In this document: positions 7,062 to 14,308 of the stretch, in pieces
How the letters are laid out: the number at the start of each line of letters is the position of its first letter
How positions within the stretch are numbered: the stretch's first letter is position 1
Origin: an uncultured Bacilli bacterium
GTDB lineage: Bacteria; Bacillota_I; Bacilli_A; RF39; UBA660
Reading direction: 5' to 3'
DNA length: 17,550 nt
Assembly: GCA_944363745.1 (NCBI GenBank)
Contig: CALVVD010000010.1
Coordinates: 1 to 17,550 of the forward strand
Made by a program: the position numbers and the translations under genes
Notes under the pieces: generated by a model
Seen by the model: the letters and a program-made list of their open reading frames with translations, nothing else
Database searches by the model: none
What the model was told of the DNA's origin: nothing

Positions 7062-7236
7062 ATCGTGTGAATCTCGCACCAATTACAATAACTAAAAGTA
7101 TAAATAATACTAAAATAATTGCATAGTTATTATTGTTATTACCCCAACCCCAACTGTTACAAGTAGGGAAGAACCATTGATTTCCACATCCACAGCTTGG
7201 GAATGAATTAAATGATCCACCACCATAATAATACAT
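7060..7236 (-). CDS. Small YjcZ-like membrane protein
   Basis: 58 residues. The N-terminal half is Gly, Cys, Trp and Asn rich (MYYYGGGSFNSF ... CGCGNQWFF ... WGWGNNNNN). It is followed by one transmembrane helix, YAIILVLFILLVIVIGARF, which closely resembles the C-terminal helix of YjcZ-family small proteins reported in sporulating Bacilli. The reading frame stays open upstream to 7284, but AGGAGG on the minus strand lies eight to nine bases before the ATG at 7236, and the product then begins with the family-like MYYYGGG. Three cysteines (CGC and C) could bind metal or form disulfides; no function is established. Confidence 0.75.
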   Translation of the reverse strand: MYYYGGGSFNSFPSCGCGNQWFFPTCNSWGWGNNNNNYAIILVLFILLVIVIGARFTR

Positions 7237-7257
7237 AGTTAAAAACCTCCTTTTTCT

Positions 7258-7284
7258 ATTATAAGATATGAAAAGATATGTCAA
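7258..7284 (-). promoter_or_regulatory. Promoter of the YjcZ-like gene, short spacer
   Basis: Minus strand: consensus -35 TTGACA (7284-7279) and consensus -10 TATAAT (7263-7258), but the spacer is 15 rather than 17 bases. Either a regulated promoter with poor geometry, or the -10 is used with another -35. Confidence 0.5.
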
Positions 7285-7310
7285 ATTGTTAATGAACTTG
7301 TCCTAAGAAC

Positions 7311-7339
7311 TTTAAACTATTTAAAAAATATGGTATTCT
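7311..7339 (+). promoter_or_regulatory. Promoter of ftsW
   Basis: -35 TTTAAA (7311-7316), 17-base spacer, extended -10 TGG-TATTCT (7331-7339). Confidence 0.6.
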
Positions 7340-7368
7340 AAAAGAAAAGACTAGGAAGGAGATAAAAT

Positions 7369-8508
7369 GTGACTAAATTTAGAGATATTATTAAAAATAT
7401 AGATAAACCTTTATTTCTTATAACCTTAGTTCTTTTTACTTTAGGGCTTATTATGGTGTTTTCTGCTAGTAATGTAACTTCTTATATGAATGGGGGAAGT
7501 CCTTATGATTATTTCTTTAGACAAGGGTTATTTTTATTAGCAAGTTTTATTCTTTGCATTTTTATAATAAAATTTAATACTAAGTTTTATGGTATTGTAT
7601 CTAATCTTTTATTAGTTATTCTTGTATCTATTTTGGTATTATTATTAATTTATGGTAGTGCTACTAATAATGCTGTTAGTTGGCTTTATTTTGGTCCTTT
7701 TGGTTTTCAACCTAGTGAGTTTATTAAAGTAGTAATGATTGTTTTTATGGCAAGGTATTATGAAGTACATGAGAAAAGATTAAATAATTGGGTAGTTGCT
7801 TTAATTCCTCTTTTAGTAGGAATAATTATTACTTTTCTTATTATGATTCAACCTGATCTTGGTACTGCTATTATATTTGCACTTTTAACAGGAATAATAT
7901 TTTTATCTTCCCCTGTTTCTAAGAAGATAAAAGCAAATATAATGTTATTGTTAATCGGTATGGTAATAGTAGGCGTATTAGCGATTGTTATGACTGGAGG
8001 AAGTATTTTACAATCAAGACAAATAGAACGTTTTAATTTTACAAGACCTTGTGATAGATTACTTGATACAGGTAATCAAGTATGTAATGGTTATATTTCT
8101 ATTAATAATGGAGGACTTACAGGAGTTGGGCTTGGTAATAGTACCCAAAAGTATTTATATTTACCAGAACCATATACAGACTTTATCTTTGCAGTTATTA
8201 TTGAAGAGTTAGGTCTTGTGGTAGGAATTATTATAATACTAGCTTATATTTATCTATTGTATAGAATTTTAAAGATAGGTAGAGAAAGTTATACTAATAG
8301 AGGAGCTTTAATTTGTTATGGAGTAGCAGTTTATATTTTCTTACATATTGCAATTAATTTAATGGGGTTATTTGGACTAATGCCAATGACAGGTGTACCG
8401 TTACCATTTATGAGTTATGGAGGTAGTTTTACTTTGTGTCTTATGGTAGCTTTAACGCTTGTACAAAGAGTAAATATTGAGACTAAGATAAGAGATAAGA
8501 AGAAATAG
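7369..8508 (+). CDS. ftsW: SEDS peptidoglycan glycosyltransferase, FtsW type
   Basis: Polymerises lipid II into glycan strands with a class B penicillin-binding protein. 379 residues with about ten membrane segments. Visible SEDS marks: MVFSASNVTS near residue 30, FQPSEFIKVVMI (113-124), QPDLGTAIIF (161-170), INNGGLTGVGLGNSTQKY (245-262), EPYTDFIFAVIIEELG with the presumed catalytic Asp271, and GVPLPFMSYGGS (342-352). The large outer loop holds Cys228 and Cys239 (RPCDR ... QVCNGY). The start is GTG at 7369 after GGAAGGAG; the ATG two bases earlier reads straight into TGA. It is assigned to FtsW rather than RodA/SpoVE from the loop and end motifs, with moderate certainty. A TasA-like surface protein gene follows 25 bases later, likely on the same transcript. 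No partner PBP gene is in the window. Confidence 0.9.
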   Translation: MTKFRDIIKNIDKPLFLITLVLFTLGLIMVFSASNVTSYMNGGSPYDYFFRQGLFLLASFILCIFIIKFNTKFYGIVSNLLLVILVSILVLLLIYGSATNNAVSWLYFGPFGFQPSEFIKVVMIVFMARYYEVHEKRLNNWVVALIPLLVGIIITFLIMIQPDLGTAIIFALLTGIIFLSSPVSKKIKANIMLLLIGMVIVGVLAIVMTGGSILQSRQIERFNFTRPCDRLLDTGNQVCNGYISINNGGLTGVGLGNSTQKYLYLPEPYTDFIFAVIIEELGLVVGIIIILAYIYLLYRILKIGRESYTNRGALICYGVAVYIFLHIAINLMGLFGLMPMTGVPLPFMSYGGSFTLCLMVALTLVQRVNIETKIRDKKK

Positions 8509-8533
8509 TTTATAATAAAGGAGAAATGAAGGT

Positions 8534-9943
8534 ATGGGTAAGACAAAAAAGAAATATGTAATATTAGTAGTAGTTACAATTTTAGTAAGTGTAATAGCTC
8601 TAATAGGAGCGACTTATGCTTTACTTACTATGACTATAGAAGGTGATAAAAATATTACTCTAACAGCAGGAATATTAAAAGTAGATTTTGCTGAAGGAGA
8701 TAATATTAATTTAGAAAATACCGCTCCTATGACAGATGCTCAAGGATTAAAGACAACACCATATACTTTTACTATAACTAATACAGGTAATATAAATGCT
8801 TATTATCATGTTTCATTAGAAGAGGATAGTGCTAATACACTAACAAATAATTATTTAAAGATGAGACTAACTAGTAATAATGGCTATGATAGTGGAGTAG
8901 TTAATGTTAGTAGTTATGGAACAGGAGAGTTTGATATAACTAGTGAGTATACATTAGAACCAGAAGATACTGTTACTTATACACTATGGATGTGGTTAGA
9001 TAATAATGCAGGTAATGAAGTACAAGGAACCGAGTATCAAAGTAAGATAGTTGTTACTAGTTATGATAGGAAACAAGGTACTAATGCTGTACAACTTGTT
9101 AAAAGTAAATCTAATGCTGAAAGTTTAGATTATAATAGTGCAACTACTGAACAACAAAAAGAAGCTTGGGTACATACTCATCCAGAGACAGAACAAACAG
9201 AATCCCTAACAGATTATAGATATATAGGAAGTGATCCTAATAACTATGTAACATTTAATAATGAAACTTGGAGAATAATAGGAGTATTTAGTGTAGATGA
9301 TGGAACAGGTAACATAGAACAAAGACTTAAACTAATAAGAAATGACTCTATTGAAGATATAGCATGGGACACTAATAATACTAATGATTGGTCTAATGCA
9401 ACTTTAAATACCTATTTAAATTCAGGAGATTACTGGACTAGTAGTCTAGGCAAAGAAGCAAGAAATATGATAGGAAATACCCTTTGGTACTTAGGAGGGG
9501 TAACTAATCAGTTAGGTGTTTCGGAAGATTCTTTAGCAGATAGTTATTATTTAAATGAAAGAGGTATAGAAGTGTATGATGGAAGAAGTGCAATCTGGGT
9601 AGGAAAGTTGGGATTAACATATCCATCAGATTATGGATATGCTACTAGTGGAGGTAGTACAACTGATAGAAATACTTGTTTGAATATGGGATTATCTAGC
9701 TGGAATAGTGCAAGCGATTGCTATAATAATGATTGGTTATTTAATTCATCGCTTCAATGGACTATTACTCCTTTTTTCTCTAATTCTAATGGAATAGTTA
9801 TCATTAATAGTACAGGAGATATATATCGTAGCAGGGCTTATGATACTACTGTTGGGGTGAACCCAGTCGTCATTCTAAAATCTAATGTTAAAATAGTTGA
9901 CGGTGATGGAAGTAGTAGTAATCCATATACATTATCTATGTAA
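8534..9943 (+). CDS. TasA/SipW-type surface protein with C-terminal DPNNY domain
   Basis: 469 residues, exported. N-terminus: basic MGKTKKKY, hydrophobic helix, then GATYALL (25-31), resembling SipW-processed TasA/camelysin precursors. Residues 35-178 are a beta-rich TasA-like domain (LTAGILKVDF, YTFTITNTGNINAYYHVSL). A hydrophilic linker leads to a second domain at about 226-469: YIGSDPNNYVTFNNETWRII, LKLIRNDSIEDIAW, NATLNTYLNS, and the ending GVNPVVILKSNVKIVDGDG ... NPYTL. That second domain is common in uncultured gut Bacillota and distantly resembles DUF6273/C-type-lectin-like folds; ligand unknown. AAAGGAG (8517-8523) precedes ATG 8534. No SipW peptidase gene lies in the window. Another protein with the same C-terminal motifs starts at 16737. 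Confidence 0.8.
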   Translation: MGKTKKKYVILVVVTILVSVIALIGATYALLTMTIEGDKNITLTAGILKVDFAEGDNINLENTAPMTDAQGLKTTPYTFTITNTGNINAYYHVSLEEDSANTLTNNYLKMRLTSNNGYDSGVVNVSSYGTGEFDITSEYTLEPEDTVTYTLWMWLDNNAGNEVQGTEYQSKIVVTSYDRKQGTNAVQLVKSKSNAESLDYNSATTEQQKEAWVHTHPETEQTESLTDYRYIGSDPNNYVTFNNETWRIIGVFSVDDGTGNIEQRLKLIRNDSIEDIAWDTNNTNDWSNATLNTYLNSGDYWTSSLGKEARNMIGNTLWYLGGVTNQLGVSEDSLADSYYLNERGIEVYDGRSAIWVGKLGLTYPSDYGYATSGGSTTDRNTCLNMGLSSWNSASDCYNNDWLFNSSLQWTITPFFSNSNGIVIINSTGDIYRSRAYDTTVGVNPVVILKSNVKIVDGDGSSSNPYTLSM

Positions 9944-9976
9944 ATGATTTAATTTATGAAAAAAATAAAAAAAGTA

Positions 9977-10023
9977 TGAATTTTGTAAATTCAAAGAATT
10001 TTAGCTTTCAATTTTCAAAATTC
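9977..10023 (+). repeat. Alternating complementary AT-rich segments downstream of the surface protein gene
   Basis: TGAATTT (9977-9983) pairs with AAATTCA (9987-9993). AAATTC (9987-9992) can instead pair with GAATTT (9996-10001). GAATTTT (9996-10002) can pair with AAAATTC (10017-10023). The three hairpins are mutually exclusive neighbours. This fills the 9944-10026 gap; no open reading frame is evident there. Confidence 0.45.
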
Positions 10024-10058
10024 CCTAGAGCAATTCATTAAATTGAAGCTCTTTTTTT
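10003..10058 (+). terminator. Terminator with two alternative 5' arms
   Basis: One 3' arm, AAATTGAAGCT(CT) (10040-10052) followed by T7 (10052-10058), can pair with either of two upstream arms. The near arm is AGAGC-AA-TTCA (10027-10037): nine pairs, two-base bulge, six-base loop. The far arm is AGCTTTCAATTT (10003-10014): eleven pairs, one T bulge. Both place the T run at the base of the stem. Confidence 0.7.
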
Positions 10059-10081
10059 CTTGAATTTTAAAAATTGCCTTT

Positions 10082-10110
10082 TTGCATTTATTTTTTGTTT
10101 CTGTTAGTAT
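10082..10110 (+). promoter_or_regulatory. Promoter of comEA-comEC
   Basis: -35 TTGCAT (10082-10087), 17-base spacer, extended -10 TGT-TAGTAT (10102-10110). It lies downstream of the terminator. No competence-specific box is recognised. Confidence 0.6.
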
Positions 10111-10135
10111 TGGTCTTGGAAAGGAGGTAATGGGA

Positions 10136-10834
10136 ATGACTTTTACTTATCGTCATAAAAAACAAATAATTATAATTGCAATTACTCTTATTTTGCTATC
10201 AGTTTTGGGAGGAGTTGTATTTTATAAACTCAGTTCAGATACTAAAGATAAAGAAAATATAGTACTTAATACTTCTAAAGAAGATGTAAAGAAAGAAAAA
10301 GAAGAAGATACTGCGGATATCTATTATCAAGTAGATATTAAAGGTGAAGTTAATGTTCCAGGTATTTATACTGTTAAAGAAGGTAGTCGAGTTATAGATG
10401 TTATAAGACTTGCTGGTGATTTAACAGATAAAGCTGATACTAGTGTTTTAAATTTATCTAAAAAAGTAGCTGATGAAATGGTAATAATTGTTTATAGTTA
10501 TGACGAAGTTGCTAATTTTACTGAGACTTTAGAAAAAGAAAAAGTTGAACAAGAAGCTTGTCTTAATCAAAATGAAATAACTAATGGAGCATGTATTGAA
10601 GAAGATACTACTACTTCCACATCTAAAGTTATAGATGGTAATATTAAAGTATCTATTAATACAGCTACATTAGAAGAATTAATGCAACTTCCTGGTATTG
10701 GTGAAACAAAAGCTAAGGCGATAATAGATTATCGTAATGAAGTAGGGTCATTTCAAAATATTGAACAGTTAAAAGAAGTTAATGGAATAGGAGAAGCAAC
10801 ATTTGATAACATTAAGGAAAATATTACTATTTAA
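10136..10834 (+). CDS. comEA: ComEA, competence DNA receptor
   Basis: Membrane-anchored protein that binds incoming double-stranded DNA outside the membrane and delivers it to ComEC. 232 residues: basic start then one helix (IIIIAITLILLSVLGGVVFY, 11-30), a charged linker, an SLBB domain (about 64-121: VDIKGEVNVPGIYTV, VIDVIRLAGDL) and a C-terminal tandem helix-hairpin-helix DNA-binding domain (172-232: INTATLEELMQLPGIGETKA, LKEVNGIGEATFDNIKE). Two cysteines (142 and 153) in the linker could form a disulfide. ATG at 10136 is chosen: AAGGAGG (10121-10127) is eight bases away but only two from the in-frame ATG at 10130. Its end overlaps the comEC start by 32 bases. Confidence 0.95.
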   Translation: MTFTYRHKKQIIIIAITLILLSVLGGVVFYKLSSDTKDKENIVLNTSKEDVKKEKEEDTADIYYQVDIKGEVNVPGIYTVKEGSRVIDVIRLAGDLTDKADTSVLNLSKKVADEMVIIVYSYDEVANFTETLEKEKVEQEACLNQNEITNGACIEEDTTTSTSKVIDGNIKVSINTATLEELMQLPGIGETKAKAIIDYRNEVGSFQNIEQLKEVNGIGEATFDNIKENITI

Positions 10835-12878
10835 AACTTTATATATAACCATATTCTTAATTAGTTTATTATATCTTTTTATTACCATAAATATAGATTA
10901 TACTTCTAAATATGAAGGGAGTGAAAGTTTTGTAACTGGAAGTATTAGTAATCTTTCATATGATGGTAATAAACTTACAATTACCCTAAATGCAAAAGAA
11001 CAAATTATAGCCACATATTATTTTGATACTAAAGAACATTTGAATAATATAAAAAACACGTTATCATTAGGAGATACCATTAAATTAGAAGGTGAATTAA
11101 AAGAACCTATATCTAGTAACAACTTTTATAACTTTTCTTACCACTCCTACCTTAAAAACAGAAAAGTTTTCTATTTAATGGATGTCTCTAATATAGAATT
11201 AATTAAAAAGAATAGTAATATTTTATTAACCTTTAAATCATTGATTAGAAATAGCATTAAAAATGATAAAGCAGGAGAATATATCAATATCTTTTTCTTA
11301 GGAAATGATAATAATTTTGACAATGACCTAACCTCCAAATTTCAAAAATTAGGAATTTCTCATCTCTTTGCTTTATCAGGAACCCAAATAAGCTTTCTTA
11401 TTGTAATAATATCCTTTTTCTTAAAAAAAATAAATTTTTCATTAAAATTACAATTCTTGGTTATTTTCTTCATACTTGTATTATATTATTTAATAATAGA
11501 AAGCTGTGCTGCTATTGATAGAGCGTTAATATTTAATTTAGTCTTTGCCCTTAATAATATTTTTAACTTCAATATTAAACCTTCTTTCTTAATACTATTA
11601 TCTTTAAGTATTCTTTTCTTTATTAATCCATTTTATATTTATGATATTGGATTTCAATATTCTACTATTATATCGGTAACTTTAATCTTAATAATGATGA
11701 AAAAAGAAAAAACTAATAAGATAATAGAATTATTAAAAATATCATGGGTAAGCTTTTTAGTAAGTTTACCCATTTCTTTATATCATTTTTCTTATATAAA
11801 TATATTAAGTATTATCTATAATCTTTTTTATGTTCCTTTTATTAACATTATAATATTTCCTTTAGCCATGATATGTGTAATATTTCCTTTTCTAAGTAGT
11901 CTTTTAGAAGTATTTATCTATATTTTTGAAGGTAGTGTTAATTTACTATCAAATGTTAAGATAGGTACTATTGTCTTAGCAAGAATTCCTTTTGTTTTCT
12001 ATTTAATTTATTATGTAATAATTTTTTCTTATCTTTATTTTAAGAAGAAATTTATCTTTGTTATCTTTTTATTCTTTGTAACTTTTCACTATTTAACTCC
12101 TAAAGTATTTTGTCATGATAGAGTCTATATGATAGATGTAGGACAAGGTGATTCTTTTCTTTTAATATCAGAGAATAAGACAATGTTAATAGATACAGGA
12201 GGAGTTATGGATTATAGTACTGAAGAATGGGAGAGACGACAAAAGACTAATAGAGGAAGATATACAGTTACTTTTCTTTATCAACTGGGAATAGAAAAAC
12301 TTAATTATTTAGTACTAAGTCATGGTGATTATGATCATGCTGGGGAAGCTTTAAATATAATGAGGGAAATAGAAGTAGATAATGTTTTATTTAATAGTAA
12401 TAGATTTAATTCCTTAGAAAAAGAGATAAATAAAAATAGTAAGAGAAGTTATAAATTAACAGAAGGGACTACTTTTACGTTAGGTAATTTTAACTTCTTA
12501 GTTATTAATGATACTTATGATGATGAAAATGATGGTAGTAGTGTTTTATATACAACTATTTATGATAAAAAACTTTTATTTATGGGAGATGCTACTATAA
12601 AAAGTGAAAATTATATATTAAATAACTATAATATTAAAGATATTACAATACTAAAAGTAGGGCATCATGGTTCTAGAACTAGTAGTAGTGAAGAGTTTAT
12701 TAAGAGTGTCAATCCTACTTATGCTTTGATTTCAGCAGGAATTGATAATAGATTTAATCATCCTCATAAAGAAGTTGTAGATAGACTTATTAACAATAAT
12801 ACAATTATTTATGATGTAAGAGAAAAGGGGATGACTATGTTTGATTTTACTAATAATACTATCAAAACTTATAAATAA
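10803..12878 (+). CDS. comEC: ComEC/Rec2 DNA uptake channel
   Basis: Polytopic membrane channel that passes single-stranded transforming DNA into the cytoplasm. 691 residues: two N-terminal membrane segments region (about 10-30), an OB-like extracellular domain (about 38-135), the Competence transmembrane domain (about 155-430, with HLFALSGTQISFLI and IESCAAIDRALIF), and a C-terminal metallo-beta-lactamase domain from about 441. The last has DVGQGDSFLL, LIDTGG, SHGDYDHAGE (His507, Asp509, Asp511, His512), MGDAT (Asp596) and VGHHGSRTSSS (His621), all the usual ligands, so the nuclease may be active. Start: TTG at 10803 follows AGGAG (10789-10793) by nine bases inside comEA; no ATG fits better, so the start is somewhat uncertain. 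With comEA this gives the core uptake step; pilus genes are not in the window. Confidence 0.95.
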   Translation: MITLRKILLFKTLYITIFLISLLYLFITINIDYTSKYEGSESFVTGSISNLSYDGNKLTITLNAKEQIIATYYFDTKEHLNNIKNTLSLGDTIKLEGELKEPISSNNFYNFSYHSYLKNRKVFYLMDVSNIELIKKNSNILLTFKSLIRNSIKNDKAGEYINIFFLGNDNNFDNDLTSKFQKLGISHLFALSGTQISFLIVIISFFLKKINFSLKLQFLVIFFILVLYYLIIESCAAIDRALIFNLVFALNNIFNFNIKPSFLILLSLSILFFINPFYIYDIGFQYSTIISVTLILIMMKKEKTNKIIELLKISWVSFLVSLPISLYHFSYINILSIIYNLFYVPFINIIIFPLAMICVIFPFLSSLLEVFIYIFEGSVNLLSNVKIGTIVLARIPFVFYLIYYVIIFSYLYFKKKFIFVIFLFFVTFHYLTPKVFCHDRVYMIDVGQGDSFLLISENKTMLIDTGGVMDYSTEEWERRQKTNRGRYTVTFLYQLGIEKLNYLVLSHGDYDHAGEALNIMREIEVDNVLFNSNRFNSLEKEINKNSKRSYKLTEGTTFTLGNFNFLVINDTYDDENDGSSVLYTTIYDKKLLFMGDATIKSENYILNNYNIKDITILKVGHHGSRTSSSEEFIKSVNPTYALISAGIDNRFNHPHKEVVDRLINNNTIIYDVREKGMTMFDFTNNTIKTYK

Positions 12879-12888
12879 GTGGTAAAAT
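12860..12888 (+). promoter_or_regulatory. Possible internal promoter before the small unknown gene
   Basis: Extended -10 TGG-TAAAAT (12880-12888) just after the comEC stop; the -35 position (TATCAA, 12860-12865) is weak. Confidence 0.4.
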
Positions 12889-12909
12889 AAATTAAAGGCT
12901 GTGATTATT

Positions 12910-13353
12910 ATGGATAAATATGATGAAATGATTGATATAGGTGCTAAAAGGACTTTAGGACTTGATTATGAGAAAAAAGAATGGACTTATGATGAGATTG
13001 TTAATCAATATATAAAAGCTTTAGATTATTATGGTAATAAGGCTCCAATTGAATATTTTGAAGATTTAGAAAACTTTGCTAGTTTGAATTTAAGTTTAAA
13101 TTATTTTACATGTGAAGTATTAATTGATTATCAAGAACTTGGTTGTTCTCTTGATGATATAAGTTTAAAATTTCAAAATAATGAACATTATAGAGATTTA
13201 TTAGAAGTAGGTAATAGTATTAGGAATAGATTTGTTAAAGCAGGTCTAGAAAGTATAGCAGAAATCTTAAGTTTTAATATATTATTGGTAGCAGAACTTC
13301 TTTATAATTTTGAAAATGATAAAGAGTTATATAAAACTAAAATATATAGTTAG
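12910..13353 (+). CDS. Unknown 147-residue protein upstream of dnaI
   Basis: Not recognised. It is acidic, Tyr-rich and predicted helical throughout (DKYDEMIDIGAKRTLGL, EIVNQYIKALDYYGNKAPIE, LDDISLKFQNNEHYRDLLEV), without membrane segments or metal motifs. The start ATG 12910 follows GTGAT (12901-12905), a match to the 16S tail complement; the frame also allows GTG at 12901. The stop is ten bases before dnaI, so the two are very likely co-translated. That position is often held by a DnaB/DnaD-type replication protein in Bacillota, but this protein is too short and shows no such domain, so no replication role is claimed. Confidence 0.75.
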   Translation: MDKYDEMIDIGAKRTLGLDYEKKEWTYDEIVNQYIKALDYYGNKAPIEYFEDLENFASLNLSLNYFTCEVLIDYQELGCSLDDISLKFQNNEHYRDLLEVGNSIRNRFVKAGLESIAEILSFNILLVAELLYNFENDKELYKTKIYS

Positions 13354-13363
13354 GGTGAAGTAA

Positions 13364-14269
13364 ATGAGAAAAGTTAATACAATAGTTAAAACAAGTGATA
13401 TTAATAAATTAAAAGCTTATTATGTTGAGGCTTTAAAAGATGATAAATTTAGGGAGTATATTAATAATATTGATCTTAATGATGAAGTTTTAATGAAATA
13501 TACTTCTAATATTGAAGATGCTATTAAAGAAGAAAATAATTGTAATAGATGTCCGGGGTTAAAAGAGTGCCCTAATACTTTAAAAGGACATTGTCTTAAA
13601 GCTATTAAAGAGGGTAATGGACTTAATTTTTCATATGTTCCTTGTGATAAGTTTATTAAAGAACAAAATAGTTATGCTTATAAAAAGAATATTACTTGTT
13701 TTGATTTACCTAAAGAAATTAGTAATGCTAATTTTAATGATTTATATCGTGATGATAGTAAAAGAGTTCCTATAATAAAATATTTTAAAGAGTTTATAGA
13801 TACTTATACAAAAGATAAAACTGGTAAAGGGTTATATTTAAGTGGATCTTTTGGAAGTGGTAAAACCTACTTAATAGCAGCTTTATTTAATGAACTTGCT
13901 AAAAAAAATATATCATCAGCTTTAGTATATTATCCTGAATTACTTAGAAGTTTAAAATCATCTTTTGGAAGTGATTATGAAGAAAAGTTTGATTTTATTA
14001 AAACAGTACCATTATTATTGTTAGATGATATAGGAGCTGAGAATACCACTGCTTGGAGTAGAGATGAAGTTTTAGGACCCATACTTCAATATCGAATGGA
14101 AGAAGATTTACCAACATTTTTTACTTCTAATTTAACTTTGAAAGAATTAGAGAGTGCTTTAAGTATAACTAATAATGGAATAGAAAAGGTAAAAGCAAAG
14201 AGAATTGTTGAGAGAATTAAACAACTTACAGTATTTTTAGAATTAATTAGTAAAAATAGAAGAAATTAA
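13364..14269 (+). CDS. dnaI: DnaI-type helicase loader
   Basis: AAA+ ATPase that loads the replicative helicase at the origin and during restart. 301 residues. The N-terminal helicase-binding part (1-115) has a cysteine cluster likely to bind zinc: Cys60, Cys63, Cys69, His76, Cys77, then Cys94 (NCNRCPGLKECPN, GHCLKA). The ATPase domain has Walker A GSFGSGKT (161-168), Walker B LLLLDDIGAE (217-226), sensor FFTSNLT (252-258) and a basic helix KRIVERIKQ (279-287) that would supply the arginine finger. This is the DnaI layout; E. coli DnaC lacks the zinc region in this form. GGGTGAAG precedes ATG 13364. Confidence 0.93.
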   Translation: MRKVNTIVKTSDINKLKAYYVEALKDDKFREYINNIDLNDEVLMKYTSNIEDAIKEENNCNRCPGLKECPNTLKGHCLKAIKEGNGLNFSYVPCDKFIKEQNSYAYKKNITCFDLPKEISNANFNDLYRDDSKRVPIIKYFKEFIDTYTKDKTGKGLYLSGSFGSGKTYLIAALFNELAKKNISSALVYYPELLRSLKSSFGSDYEEKFDFIKTVPLLLLDDIGAENTTAWSRDEVLGPILQYRMEEDLPTFFTSNLTLKELESALSITNNGIEKVKAKRIVERIKQLTVFLELISKNRRN

Positions 14270-14276
14270 TGTTAAT

Positions 14277-14293
14277 ATGTGTTATGATATAAA
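14277..14293 (+). promoter_or_regulatory. Possible promoter of the TPR gene
   Basis: Two overlapping extended -10 candidates: TGT-TATGAT (14280-14288) and TGA-TATAAA (14285-14293). No convincing -35. Confidence 0.4.
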
Positions 14294-14308
14294 TAAATGG
14301 AGGTAGTT

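Noticed and set aside
7237..7284. Longer N-terminus (MTYLFISYNRKRRFLT) for the YjcZ-like protein
   Set aside because: This stretch contains the -35, -10 and Shine-Dalgarno sequences of the gene.
9200..9943. Diversity-generating retroelement target
   Set aside because: The C-terminal domain could be lectin-like, but no reverse transcriptase, template repeat or adenine-biased variable repeat is visible in the window.
9944..10135. Small gene or structured RNA gene between the surface protein gene and comEA
   Set aside because: No start with a ribosome binding site and useful length; the region is explained by hairpins, a terminator and the comEA promoter.
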